A stretch of 31,645 nt of DNA from CAYRVF01 sp964427535 (GTDB taxonomy: Bacteria; Chloroflexota; Ktedonobacteria; Ktedonobacterales; JADMIN01), in contig CAYRVF010000057.1 of assembly GCA_964427535.1 (NCBI GenBank), positions 1 to 31,645 of the forward strand, in the 5' to 3' direction. Shown here one piece after another: positions 24,829-31,645 of the stretch. Position 1 is the stretch's first letter, and each line of letters opens with the position of its first letter. Under the pieces are notes generated by a model, which was not told where the DNA came from, searched no databases, and saw only the letters and a list, made by a program, of their open reading frames with translations. Both the position numbers and the translations under genes were made by a program.

Positions 24829-25592
24829 GAGCCATCTGCTCCCTTTCATCGCCGTTCGCTAGATCGCGTTGTCGTCGAAAGTTGCCTGTCAGCCTCATTG
24901 CTGTCCGGCTGCCAGCATCGCAGTCCGCTCGTCTTGGCCATTCGCAACGTTCCCCGTCGTTTCATCGAGTGGTGTTGCTTCCACACCCCCTGTCCGCCCA
25001 CGAATTGCTCTCTTTACCAGATGCTTCTGAGTATTCGCTCCCCTCGTTGGGTGCTTCTCGGCACCCTCATGCCAATACTTCTGCGAGCGCCCTGATGTCT
25101 ATTCCCTGCCACGCTTGATTTTCCGGAACGCAGATTCGCAGACGATCGCCAGGTCGCACATGCGCACAACTCCCCGTGTGCATACGTCTCGGATTATGTG
25201 TCAGTTGTTCGAACCAAAACCAGAGGGCGCACAGCGTCTTCCCAGCAGGAGCGAATCACGGAACGGCATCGGACGGGAATGTATGTGCCGCACGGCCGCG
25301 CCAGATACTTCGCAGATATTCCGACCGGATATTCTCCTGACACTCTCCGATTGATTCTGCCCGATAGTCGCCAGGATATTCGCTCAGATATCCTCCCAAA
25401 TATCCCAGAGACATTCGGCCCGTTCCACCCGTCGAGGTCATTCGAATGCCGCCGCCACCCCCTGCATGCTCCACAACGGCTGAGCTACACCGCCATCGCC
25501 GCGACCACACACAGGACTAATGCAGCCGGTCTGTAGCGCTAGAGCGGTGCGAGATGTGACAGTTTGGGCAGGGCGCGAGGAGACATGCAATC
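24829..25592. other. Gene-poor intergenic region
   Basis: About 760 bases with no supportable gene; open frames on both strands lack ribosome-binding sites and homology. It is visibly less GC-rich than its surroundings and carries the degenerate GATATTC-like array at 25301-25416. One sequence, TGTGCATAC near 25177, is one base from a DnaA box, but it is isolated. Confidence 0.6.
25301..25416. repeat. Degenerate array of GATATTC-like motifs about 12 bases apart
   Basis: GATA/GATATTC-like words start near 25304, 25315, 25328, 25339, 25353, 25363, 25375, 25387, 25399 and 25410, spaced 10-14 bases (mean about 12). Clear copies are GATATTCC, GATATTCT, GATATTCG, GATATCCT and AATATCCC; others are decayed. 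The array is AT-richer than the flanks. It may be an old 12-base tandem repeat, a phased protein-binding array or curved DNA. Confidence 0.55.
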
Positions 25593-25694
25593 ATGCGTCG
25601 GTTCGATTGGGGACTTGCGCTGAGGACGGTGCTGGTGACGTTCTGTGCAGGTATCATCATCATGTTCATCGGGGGCTTGATCGGCGAACTATAG
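25593..25694 (+). CDS. 33-residue single-helix membrane peptide
   Basis: ATG at 25593 with GAGGAG ten to twelve bases upstream, stop TAG at 25692-25694. The peptide starts MRRFDWGLALRTVLVTF and continues as an uninterrupted hydrophobic helix (about residues 9-31, with CAGIIIMFIGGLIG), ending EL. The positive N-terminus and one helix fit a small inner-membrane protein with the N-terminus inside. It lies in the otherwise gene-poor stretch, facing a small signal-anchored protein gene on the other strand. Toxin peptide, small regulator or chance open frame are all possible. Confidence 0.5.
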   Translation: MRRFDWGLALRTVLVTFCAGIIIMFIGGLIGEL

Positions 25695-25709
25695 GTCACT
25701 GTGACCACA

Positions 25710-26003
25710 TCACTTCGAACGCGGATTGATGCCCGCTGGTGGTGTATCCTGCGGTGGCACAGACATGACGCCGCGCTGCTGATCGCCTGACGACGGGAGG
25801 CACTGGTGGACGGCTAGCTGCTCTGGCTCGATGAGCGGACGACATGAGATGACGGTCGGTGTGGGAGACGGCGCGACAGGAACATGATGTGAGGGGAGAA
25901 CTGGTCGGGACGCGTCAGTCTGCTCGCGCACACCAAGCACGATTCCGAGCACGAGGACACAACTGACCAATAACGCGTAGAACGTGTGGTACCTGCTCTG
26001 CAT
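25710..26003 (-). CDS. Small signal-anchored/secreted hypothetical protein
   Basis: 97 residues from an ATG at 26003 (CAGGG seven bases upstream). An upstream in-frame ATG at 26045 would add 14 residues. Residues about 9-25 (YALLVSCVLVLGIVLGV) form one membrane helix or uncleaved signal; the rest is Pro/Ser-rich with two Cys and no known domain. It is convergent with the 33-residue peptide gene, with 15 bases between stops. Gene status is uncertain, since no homology is recognised and base composition is like that of the surrounding spacer. Confidence 0.45.
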   Translation of the reverse strand: MQSRYHTFYALLVSCVLVLGIVLGVREQTDASRPVLPSHHVPVAPSPTPTVISCRPLIEPEQLAVHQCLPSSGDQQRGVMSVPPQDTPPAGINPRSK

Positions 26004-26337
26004 GTCGTAGCCCTGCCTGTCGAATGCGTCTACTACCTCACTCACAAGACGCGCAGTCGCCTAGCTCAGGTTCCACAGTCGAGTGAGCAGGCAGCAGAAA
26101 CGTCGCCTCGTTCACGAACAGGCACACGAGAGGAGGCTCCTGGCCGATGCGGCGCACGGTGGCGAGTTCGCCAGGGCGTAGGAACTGACTACACTATGGT
26201 CAGCGCATAGTAGGCTGCCTTACCTTGCCGAGCCGTCCATCGCACAGAAGCAATGTGATGTCTGAGCCGCTCCAGTGTGCGCGGCATGCGTTTGCACTCG
26301 TTCCACCTCAGTGCGCGTGAGGATCCGGTGCCTTACG
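26004..26337. other. Intergenic region with small palindromes
   Basis: No gene supported. Two palindromes are visible: TGGCGAGTTCGCCA near 26160-26173 and ACTATG ... CATAGT (26193-26198 with 26206-26211). They could be operators; nothing ties them to a regulator. Confidence 0.45.
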
Positions 26338-27231
26338 TCATTGCCCGCGAATGACATGAGACGGGGCAACACCCGGGCCAGCGAGCGCGTCACAACCAAC
26401 AAACTCCACGCCAGGGATGCGTCGAAATCGCTTCATCATCGTCGTGAGGGCTTCGGGGTTATTGTCCACGAGCAGAAAGTCTCTTCCAAGCTCCGCCGCG
26501 GCAATCCCCGTCGTGCCGCTGCCCGCGAAGAAGTCCAGCACCACGTCGCCCGGATGTGACGAGGCCGTAATTACGCGGCGCAGGATAGTCAACGGCTTCT
26601 GCGTGGGATATCCGGTCTTTTCCTTGCCTGTAGGACTGACGATGGTATGCCACCAGACATCGGTTGGGAGCTTGCCCCGAGCGGCCTTCTCGGGTCCGAC
26701 CAGCCCCGGTGCCATATACGGCTCGCGGTCTACATCTTCAGAATTGAACACGTAGTTGCTGGGGTCTTTGACGTAGAACAGAATCGTGTCATGTTTGGCT
26801 GGCCAGCGTTTGGTTGTGCGCGCACCATAGTCATAGGCCCAGATGATCTCATTGAGAAAGGCATCGCGGCCAAAGATCTCGTCCAACAGCACTTTGCAGT
26901 AATGCGCCTCACGATAGTCGATGTGAAAGTACAAGGCACCATTCGGAGCAAGCACGCGATGGGCCTCTTCGAGTCGGGGCCGGAGAAAGATGAGGAAGTC
27001 GTCGAAGGCGTCGGCGAACGAACGAGTCGCGACGTGTATGGTCTTATACCGCTGCCCTTTAAATCCGGTGCGGTCCCCCGCCTCGTCGCTGCGCACGCGG
27101 CTCGTGAGAAGCTCACGACGTGCTTGCACTTTGCCAGTATTGAAGGGCGGATCGATGTAGATCAGCGGAATAGAATCGCACGGAAGCCGGCGCAATACAG
27201 GCAGGTTGTCATCCAACACGATCCGCCGCAC
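26338..27231 (-). CDS. Beta-class site-specific DNA methyltransferase (N6-adenine or N4-cytosine)
   Basis: 297 residues from a GTG with AAGGTAGG upstream. The catalytic motif IV is YIDPPFNTG (DPPF 27-30), and the SAM-binding motif I, DFFAGSGTTG (233-242), lies after it, the order of beta-class amino-methyltransferases (Type II or III Mod-like). ALYFHIDYREAHY and IIWAYDYGARTTKRWPAKHD lie between, and YPTQKPLTILRRVI precedes motif I, all typical. DPPF suggests N6-adenine methylation. No restriction endonuclease or specificity gene is adjacent, so it looks like an orphan. A large target-recognition domain is absent, as expected at this length. Base composition is lower in GC than its right-hand neighbours, hinting at transfer. 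Confidence 0.92.
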   Translation of the reverse strand: MRRIVLDDNLPVLRRLPCDSIPLIYIDPPFNTGKVQARRELLTSRVRSDEAGDRTGFKGQRYKTIHVATRSFADAFDDFLIFLRPRLEEAHRVLAPNGALYFHIDYREAHYCKVLLDEIFGRDAFLNEIIWAYDYGARTTKRWPAKHDTILFYVKDPSNYVFNSEDVDREPYMAPGLVGPEKAARGKLPTDVWWHTIVSPTGKEKTGYPTQKPLTILRRVITASSHPGDVVLDFFAGSGTTGIAAAELGRDFLLVDNNPEALTTMMKRFRRIPGVEFVGCDALAGPGVAPSHVIRGQ

Positions 27232-27376
27232 GTCCGACCTACCTTACGCTGCACAGCACGGCACCTTCGTATCTGAATGATACTATAGGTGGCACCACTT
27301 CAAGGCGTCGTTCGTGGGATACACCAAAACCATACCGCTCTGACCATAGAGCACGTGAGTGGAAGGCCGCATACTC

Positions 27377-28597
27377 GTGGGTACATCGACCCTCGCATAC
27401 CTCGACTGCTTCTCTGGCATTAGCGGTGACATGCTGCTCGGCGCGATGGTCGATGCCGGGCTGGACCTCGCCGCCCTGCGCGCCGGGCTGGCCGCGCTCC
27501 CCCTCGACGGCTACCGGCTGGAGGCAGAGCGCATCGTGGAGGCGGGCATCGCGGGCACACGCGTCTTGGTGCGGCTCGACGGCACGCTTTCGCACCCGCA
27601 TCGCTCGCTCGCCAGCATCGACGCCATGCTCGCCAGCACTGCCCTGCCAGAGCGTGTGCGCGACCGGGCGCGAGCCATCTTTCGCAGGCTTGGCGAGGCT
27701 GAGGCGCGCATTCATGGCGCGGCGGTGGATGAGGTGGAGTTTCACGAGGTCGGTGCGGTCGATTCGCTGGTGGATGTCGTCGGTGCCGTGCTCGGCCTGG
27801 ACCTGCTCGGCGTCGATGAGCTCTACTGCTCGGAGCTGCCGCTGACCTCGGGCCGCGTGCGCTCGGCGCATGGCGAGCTGCCCGTCCCCGCGCCCGCCAC
27901 GATCGCCGTGCTGGAAGGCACCGACGCGGTGTGGCGTCCGCTTCCGGCGGAGGGCGAGCTGGTCACCCCGACCGGCGCCGCGGTCGTGGCGACGCTCGCG
28001 CGCTTCAGCCGCCCGCGCATGACGGTCACGGCGACGGGCTACGGCTTCGGGCAGAAGTCGCTTCCCTGGGCCAACTGCGTGCGTCTGGTGCTCGGCGAGG
28101 CACCCCAGACCGGCATCCGCACCGACACACCTGACGGCTTCGAGCACGACGAGATTCGCGTCCTCGAAGCCAACATTGACAACATGACCGGCGAGGCGCT
28201 CGGCTGGCTCATGGACGCACTGCTGGCCGCCGGTGCGCTCGACGTAAGCTATGCCCCACTCCAGATGAAAAAGAACCGGCCGGCCACCCTGCTGACCGTG
28301 CTCGCGCGCCCGGATGAGGCTGCGAGGCTGGCGGGGATGATCGTGCGCGAGAGCGGTACCCTCGGCGTCCGCATGACCTCCGCGGACCGCATCAAGGCCG
28401 AGCGGCGCATCGAGACAATCGAGACACCGCTCGGCCCGGTGCGCGTGAAGCTCAAACTCGTGAGCGGGCAGGTGCTCGCCGTCACCCCCGAGTACGACGA
28501 TTGCCGCAAGCTCGCCGAGCAGCTTGGTGTGCCGCTGGAAACCGTCCGTGATCGCGTGACCGCCGCCGCACGGCAGCACTTCGGCCTCGACCGTTGA
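27377..28597 (+). CDS. larC: LarC-type nickel-insertion protein (DUF111)
   Basis: 406 residues from a GTG at 27377 with GGAAGG ten bases upstream; a GTG at 27359 adds six. LAYLDCFSGISGDMLLGAMV is the LarC N-terminal signature, FHEVGAVDSLVDVVG the conserved His/Glu/Asp centre, and LEANIDNMTGEALGWLMDAL together with MKKNRPATLLTVL the C-terminal domain. LarC is a CTP-dependent nickel chelatase that inserts Ni into pyridinium-3,5-bisthiocarboxylate mononucleotide to finish the cofactor of lactate racemase and its relatives. Here the whole protein is one frame, not the frameshifted LarC1/LarC2 of Lactobacillus plantarum. larA, larB and larE are not adjacent. Confidence 0.95.
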   Translation: MGTSTLAYLDCFSGISGDMLLGAMVDAGLDLAALRAGLAALPLDGYRLEAERIVEAGIAGTRVLVRLDGTLSHPHRSLASIDAMLASTALPERVRDRARAIFRRLGEAEARIHGAAVDEVEFHEVGAVDSLVDVVGAVLGLDLLGVDELYCSELPLTSGRVRSAHGELPVPAPATIAVLEGTDAVWRPLPAEGELVTPTGAAVVATLARFSRPRMTVTATGYGFGQKSLPWANCVRLVLGEAPQTGIRTDTPDGFEHDEIRVLEANIDNMTGEALGWLMDALLAAGALDVSYAPLQMKKNRPATLLTVLARPDEAARLAGMIVRESGTLGVRMTSADRIKAERRIETIETPLGPVRVKLKLVSGQVLAVTPEYDDCRKLAEQLGVPLETVRDRVTAAARQHFGLDR

Positions 28598-28722
28598 GCG
28601 CGGTAGTTGGGCGCCGTCTCGTATAGTAAAGTTGGAGCGCGCGTCTCGCGGGCCGTCATCTGTGCGGCGCCACCACGCGCATCGCGGTTGAGACCCCTTC
28701 AAGGAGATGGACGTCGACAGAC

Positions 28723-30630
28723 ATGCAGCAGCAGAACCTCTCGCTCGCGGGCGAGACACCCGGCGCGGATGCGCTCGCCGAGCGACAGGCAGCCTATGCG
28801 CGGCGCTGTGCCCTCTACGCGCCCCTGCGCGACACGTATAACCGGCGGGCGGACCGCGTCTCGACCCTCAGCGTCATCCTCTTTCTCGCGGCGATTGTGG
28901 CGCTGCTGCTCGGCATCTGGCGGACGCCGTTTGTCGCGCTGGGCATCCTGCTCTTCGCCGGGTTTCTCGCCAGCTTCCTCACTCAGGGGCACCTGGAGCA
29001 CCGGCGCGAGCGCTACAACGCCCTCTGGCAGATCAACGACGAGGGGCTGAAGCGGCTGCGGCGCGACTGGGCCGGCCTGCCCCTGCCGCCTGCCAGCGAC
29101 GACACGCCCGGGGCTCCCTTCGCCGCCGACCTCGATCTGGAAGGCAGGGCCTCGCTGCTGCAGCTCCTCGGCACCGCCCGCACGCCTGGTGGTAGGGCAA
29201 CGCTGCGCGGCTGGCTGCTGCATCCTGCCCCACCGGCCGTGGCACGACAACGGCAAGCCGCTGTGGCCGAGCTGGCGCCCGAGGTCGAGTATCGCGACGA
29301 GCTGCAGGCGCACGGGTTGGCCCTCAGCGCCACGACGCAGCGCGGCTACGAGACCTTTCTGCGCTGGGCCGAAGCGCCCGCTTGGCTCACGTCCCACCAG
29401 GTCCTCATCTGGGCGAGCCGGGTGCTGCCGCTGCTGACGCTGGTGCTGCTGGTCGCGCAGCTCGCCGGGGCCGTCGCGTTTCCGTTCTGGCTGATCACCG
29501 TTGCGCTCACCGTCTATCTCGGCGAGACGCTCGGCGGGCGAGCCAAGGAGATCGTCGAGGAGGTCTCCGAGCAGGAGAGCGCGTTTGCCGAATATGCCGG
29601 GCTGTTCGGCGTGCTCACCTCGCGAGAGTTCACCGCTCCGGCCCTGCAGGGCCTCCAACGGCGTCTCACTGCGGGGACAGTGCGAGCCGATGAGCAGATG
29701 CGGCGGCTCTCACGCATCCTCGCGCTGGCCCGCCTGCGCAAGTCCATCTATCTCGTGCCGCTGCAGTGGGCGACGATGTTCAACGTGCATGTGGTCTGGC
29801 TGCTGGAACGCTGGAAGCGCGAGGCGGGTCCCTCGACGCGCGATTGGCTGACCGCGCTCGGCGAGATCGAGGCGCTCGCGGCACTTGCGACGCTGGCCTA
29901 CGACAACCCCACCTGGACATTCCCCGAGCTGCTGGAGCACGGCGAAGATGGTCCCGCTCGTCTCGTCGCCCGCGACCTGGGGCACCCGCTGCTGCCCCCG
30001 GAAACCTGTGTCGGCAACGACGTGACGATTGGTCCGCCGGGCACGCTGCTGCTCGTCACTGGCTCGAACATGTCGGGCAAGAGCACGCTGCTGCGAGCCA
30101 TCGGCGTCAACGTCGTGCTGGCGCAGGCGGGCGGGCCGGTGTGCGCCGCCGAGCTGCGACTGCCACCGTTCGCGCTCGCCACCAGCATGCGCATCGCCGA
30201 TTCGCTGGAGTACGGCGTCTCGTACTTCCTCGCCGAGCTGCAGCGACTGAAGTCCGTCGTCGACGAGGCCAGAGACGTGCATGCGGAGGGTGAGCGGACG
30301 CTGCTCTTTCTGCTGGACGAGATTCTGCACGGCACCAACACGGGCGAGCGCCAGATCGCGGCACGGCAGATCCTGCGCATGCTGCTGGCCCTCGGCGCGA
30401 CCGGCGCCGTCTCGACGCACGACCTCGCGCTCGCCGACGCGGTCGAACTGGCATCATCCAGCACGCTCGTCCACTTTACCGAACGGTTCGTGCGCGGACC
30501 CGATGGCCCCTCGATGACGTTCGACTACCGGCTGCGGCCAGGCCTGGCGACCTCGACCAACGCGCTCAAGCTGATGGAGATCGTCGGCCTGCCGATTAGC
30601 GAGGATGTTCCGGCGGATGCGCAGGCCTGA
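28723..30630 (+). CDS. Membrane-anchored MutS-family ATPase
   Basis: 635 residues. Two pairs of membrane helices (about 48-64 with 68-88, and 226-248 with 250-268) precede a MutS core and clamp. The C-terminal ATPase has Walker A TGSNMSGKST (446-455), Walker B LLFLLDE (527-533) with ILHGTNTGER, and the STHDL motif, as in MutS. The mismatch-reading N-terminal domain is absent. Membrane-inserted MutS relatives of this shape occur in several phyla, but their substrate is not established. The Shine-Dalgarno AAGGAG is rather far (16 bases) from the ATG. A TATAGT at 28622-28627 may be the -10. The pentapeptide gene follows after 27 bases. Confidence 0.93.
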   Translation: MQQQNLSLAGETPGADALAERQAAYARRCALYAPLRDTYNRRADRVSTLSVILFLAAIVALLLGIWRTPFVALGILLFAGFLASFLTQGHLEHRRERYNALWQINDEGLKRLRRDWAGLPLPPASDDTPGAPFAADLDLEGRASLLQLLGTARTPGGRATLRGWLLHPAPPAVARQRQAAVAELAPEVEYRDELQAHGLALSATTQRGYETFLRWAEAPAWLTSHQVLIWASRVLPLLTLVLLVAQLAGAVAFPFWLITVALTVYLGETLGGRAKEIVEEVSEQESAFAEYAGLFGVLTSREFTAPALQGLQRRLTAGTVRADEQMRRLSRILALARLRKSIYLVPLQWATMFNVHVVWLLERWKREAGPSTRDWLTALGEIEALAALATLAYDNPTWTFPELLEHGEDGPARLVARDLGHPLLPPETCVGNDVTIGPPGTLLLVTGSNMSGKSTLLRAIGVNVVLAQAGGPVCAAELRLPPFALATSMRIADSLEYGVSYFLAELQRLKSVVDEARDVHAEGERTLLFLLDEILHGTNTGERQIAARQILRMLLALGATGAVSTHDLALADAVELASSSTLVHFTERFVRGPDGPSMTFDYRLRPGLATSTNALKLMEIVGLPISEDVPADAQA

Positions 30631-30657
30631 GTACCCGCCAGAGAGGTTAGGGCAGGT

Positions 30658-31596
30658 ATGACCGGCTCACATAGGGGCCTGTCCGCCGCACGGGCGGCCT
30701 ACCTGCGCGAGCGGCTGCGTATCATGCCCGACATCCGCCAGGGTAACTATCCCTTCGCTGAGGAACCGCTCGACCGCGACGACGTGCTCTGGCTGCTCGA
30801 CACGCTCGGCGGTCCGCTCGACCTGCGCGGCGCTGACCTGCGCGATCAGGACCTCGCGGATCTGCCGCTCGCCGGTCTGCGCGGCAGCCTCACGCGCGAC
30901 GAGTGGCTGCATGCGAACGCTTCGCAACGCGCGCTGGCGGCTCTCGCGCTCGACGGCGCCATCCTCGACCGCGCCGACCTCTCGGGTGCGCTGCTACACG
31001 GAGCGACGCTCGCCGGAGCGACGCTCCGCACCACGCGGCTCGCCGGCGCCGACCTCGATCACGCGGACCTGGAGCGCGCCGACCTCGCCGAAGCGACGCT
31101 GACCGATGCCCGCTTGCGCGGAGCACGCCTAGCGCATGTAGTTGCCGAAGGCGCCGACCTGCGCGGCGCCGATCTGCGGGGGGCACGACTAGTGTACGCA
31201 TCGCTGGACTTCGCGGACCTCAGCGGAGCCGACGTGCGCCGGGCCGACGCCCGCGAGTCGTCTCTTCAGGGTGTACGCCTGCTCGAAGGGGCGCGGCTCA
31301 AGGGCCTGCGTCTCGACGGCGCCGACCTGACGGGAGCCGAGCTTGGCGGAGCGAGCCTCGCCGAGGTGGTCTACCCCGGCATTCCGCTCGCGGGCGCCCG
31401 GCTCGACGGCGCGTATTTGCGCGGCGCCCACCTCGCCGGAGCCAACCTGCGCGACGCCTCACTTCAAGGCGCCGATCTGGTGGACGCGGACCTCTCCGGA
31501 GCCGACCTGCGCGGCGCCAATCTCTCCTGGGCCACCCTCTCCGGCGCGCGGCTCGACGGCGCGGACCTCGCTGGAGCGACCCTGCCCGAACCCTAG
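30658..31596 (+). CDS. Pentapeptide-repeat protein
   Basis: 312 residues. Residues 1-53 are a non-repeat, charged helix-rich segment. The rest is dominated by A(D/N)LxG-type pentapeptides, for example LRGADLRGARL and LSGADLRGANLSW, with a short break around residues 75-95. These form a right-handed quadrilateral beta-helix. Some members (MfpA, Qnr) mimic DNA and protect gyrase, but most have no known role and this one lacks the short Qnr layout. GGGCAGGT precedes the ATG. It lies 27 bases after the MutS-like gene, likely in the same operon. It is complete, ending 49 bases before the right edge. Confidence 0.93.
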   Translation: MTGSHRGLSAARAAYLRERLRIMPDIRQGNYPFAEEPLDRDDVLWLLDTLGGPLDLRGADLRDQDLADLPLAGLRGSLTRDEWLHANASQRALAALALDGAILDRADLSGALLHGATLAGATLRTTRLAGADLDHADLERADLAEATLTDARLRGARLAHVVAEGADLRGADLRGARLVYASLDFADLSGADVRRADARESSLQGVRLLEGARLKGLRLDGADLTGAELGGASLAEVVYPGIPLAGARLDGAYLRGAHLAGANLRDASLQGADLVDADLSGADLRGANLSWATLSGARLDGADLAGATLPEP

Positions 31597-31645
31597 AGCA
31601 ACTTTCAGGTTGGTTGAGCAGGCAGTACATAGCCGACGTGGGCGA

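Noticed and set aside
25190..25220. T-arm-like GTTCGAACC, possible tRNA
   Set aside because: No acceptor stem or anticodon arm can be folded around it.
25198..25536. 112-codon plus-strand frame and the 84-codon minus-strand frame 25256-25510 across the phased array
   Set aside because: Both owe their regular look to the repeat itself, lack ribosome-binding sites and show no homology.
27239..28759. 506-codon open frame on the minus strand
   Set aside because: It is the antisense shadow of larC, a common effect of high-GC coding sequence. It has no domain and larC is clearly conserved.
1..31645. CRISPR array, prophage or transposon
   Set aside because: No evenly spaced identical repeats, integrase, transposase or phage structural genes were seen.

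Overview
The window is high-GC DNA (by eye about 65% in coding regions) that reads as an ordinary, gene-dense chromosomal segment of a free-living bacterium. Chloroflexota (Ktedonobacteria/Thermomicrobia-like) is my best guess. The reasons are the gene mix (DnaA with a long basic linker, F420-type PPOX protein, TMEM175 channel, LarC, DrrA/DrrB exporter, zf-HC2/ECF pair), frequent GTG starts, and a dispersed family of C-tract/G-tract palindromes between genes. This is inference; no 16S or marker phylogeny is available here. No rRNA, tRNA, CRISPR array, integrase or transposase was found.

Layout. 1-3.4 kb (minus strand): dnaA, a roughly 700-base spacer with repeats, then an ECF sigma factor translationally coupled (ATGA) to a zf-HC2 anti-sigma factor cut by the left edge. 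3.65-8.2 kb (plus strand): a lipoprotein/secreted coiled-coil pair ending in a strong terminator, a PPOX/F420 flavoprotein behind a structured leader, an animal-type haem peroxidase, a UBP-type zinc-finger protein and a TMEM175-like channel. 8.2-18.9 kb (minus strand): eleven genes in a row. They are an aldo/keto reductase, an alpha/beta hydrolase, a PaaI-type thioesterase, an unknown protein, a MazG-like pyrophosphohydrolase, MutY with a non-Nudix C-terminus, a GIY-YIG protein, a GH3 lipoprotein, an unknown protein, an LD-carboxypeptidase and a GH31 alpha-glucosidase. 19.2-21.4 kb (plus strand): a four-helix membrane protein with its own terminator and a RocB-like M20 peptidase. 21.4-24.8 kb (minus strand): a small acidic protein, an alpha/beta hydrolase and a DrrAB-type ABC exporter. 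24.8-26.3 kb is the only gene-poor stretch. It is less GC-rich and holds a degenerate array of GATATTC-like motifs about 12 bases apart, a 33-residue predicted membrane peptide and a small signal-anchored protein. 26.3-31.6 kb: an apparently orphan beta-class DNA methyltransferase (minus strand), then LarC, a membrane-anchored MutS-family ATPase and a pentapeptide-repeat protein (plus strand).

How the genes may work together. The GH3 beta-N-acetylhexosaminidase-like lipoprotein and the S66 LD-carboxypeptidase both point to peptidoglycan turnover, and the neighbouring GH31 to oligosaccharide breakdown. MutY and MazG sit together as nucleotide-pool and oxidative-damage housekeeping. The PPOX protein, haem peroxidase and zinc-finger protein may form a redox group. 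I see no complete new defence or biosynthetic system. The best leads are the membrane MutS homologue, the haem peroxidase/UBP-finger pair, the 12-base phased array with its small membrane proteins, and the dispersed palindrome family at 3' gene ends.
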